DNA of 11,616 nt, from the NCBI GenBank assembly GCA_947628925.1, contig CANRBU010000023.1, positions 1-11,616 on the forward strand, read 5' to 3'. The position numbers and the translations under genes are program-made. Source of the DNA: an uncultured Clostridia bacterium (GTDB lineage Bacteria > Bacillota > Clostridia > TANB77 > CAG-508). The notes under the pieces are model-generated. The model was not told the origin of the DNA. It saw nothing but the letters and a program-made list of their open reading frames with translations, and did not search any database. Positions 11,601 to 11,616 of the stretch are shown in pieces; position 1 is the stretch's first letter, and each line of letters begins with the position of its first letter.

Positions 11601-11616
11601 GTTATGGAATACAAAA

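Overview
The window is a very A+T-rich stretch with every recognisable gene on the + strand. Start codons are ATG, TTG and GTG behind strong AGGAGG-type ribosome binding sites, TGG is used for Trp and TGA as a stop. IreB, RuvX and a DUF1292 protein lie in the order typical of low-GC Gram-positives, and RbgA follows. Together these point to a Bacillota (Firmicutes) chromosome, most likely an uncultured or gut-type Clostridia. I cannot name the genus from sequence alone.

Layout. (1) 1-1400: a membrane-anchored G5-SH3-glucosaminidase cell-wall hydrolase, broken by a +1 frameshift near 1190. (2) 1491-6093: a tight five-gene cluster with its own promoter. It encodes a small exported two-helix membrane protein of VirB2/TrbC-like shape, an 800-residue TadZ/CpaE-like protein, a membrane GAF protein with a degenerate GGDEF domain, IreB and RuvX. 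The TadZ/CpaE-like protein has a pseudo-receiver head, two AT-hooks, an acidic repeat region and a P-loop ATPase tail lacking the usual Lys. (3) 6109-6519: a separate promoter drives an acidic DUF1292 protein. (4) 6540-6595: an imperfect GGGAC palindrome ending in a T-run, REP-like and probably also a terminator. (5) 6643-11158: a small membrane protein, a hybrid sensor histidine kinase with two receiver domains, and a solute-binding protein without a lipobox, ending at a perfect 14-bp intrinsic terminator. (6) 11321 to the end: the start of rbgA, whose promoter overlaps that terminator.

How they may work together. IreB and RuvX are housekeeping neighbours in Bacillota. Here the three genes directly upstream of them encode what looks like an envelope/polar-localisation module that may also sense signals or bind DNA. 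IreB is a known substrate of PASTA-type Ser/Thr kinases in enterococci, so a link to envelope signalling is plausible but inferred. The second operon looks like a self-contained sensory unit: a binding protein tethered to the membrane next to a Cache-type hybrid kinase, with no transporter permease in the window.

The most unusual item is the TadZ-like gene and its operon. The two apparent frameshifts (near 1190 and 7062) are each single-base +1 events and could be real or sequence errors.
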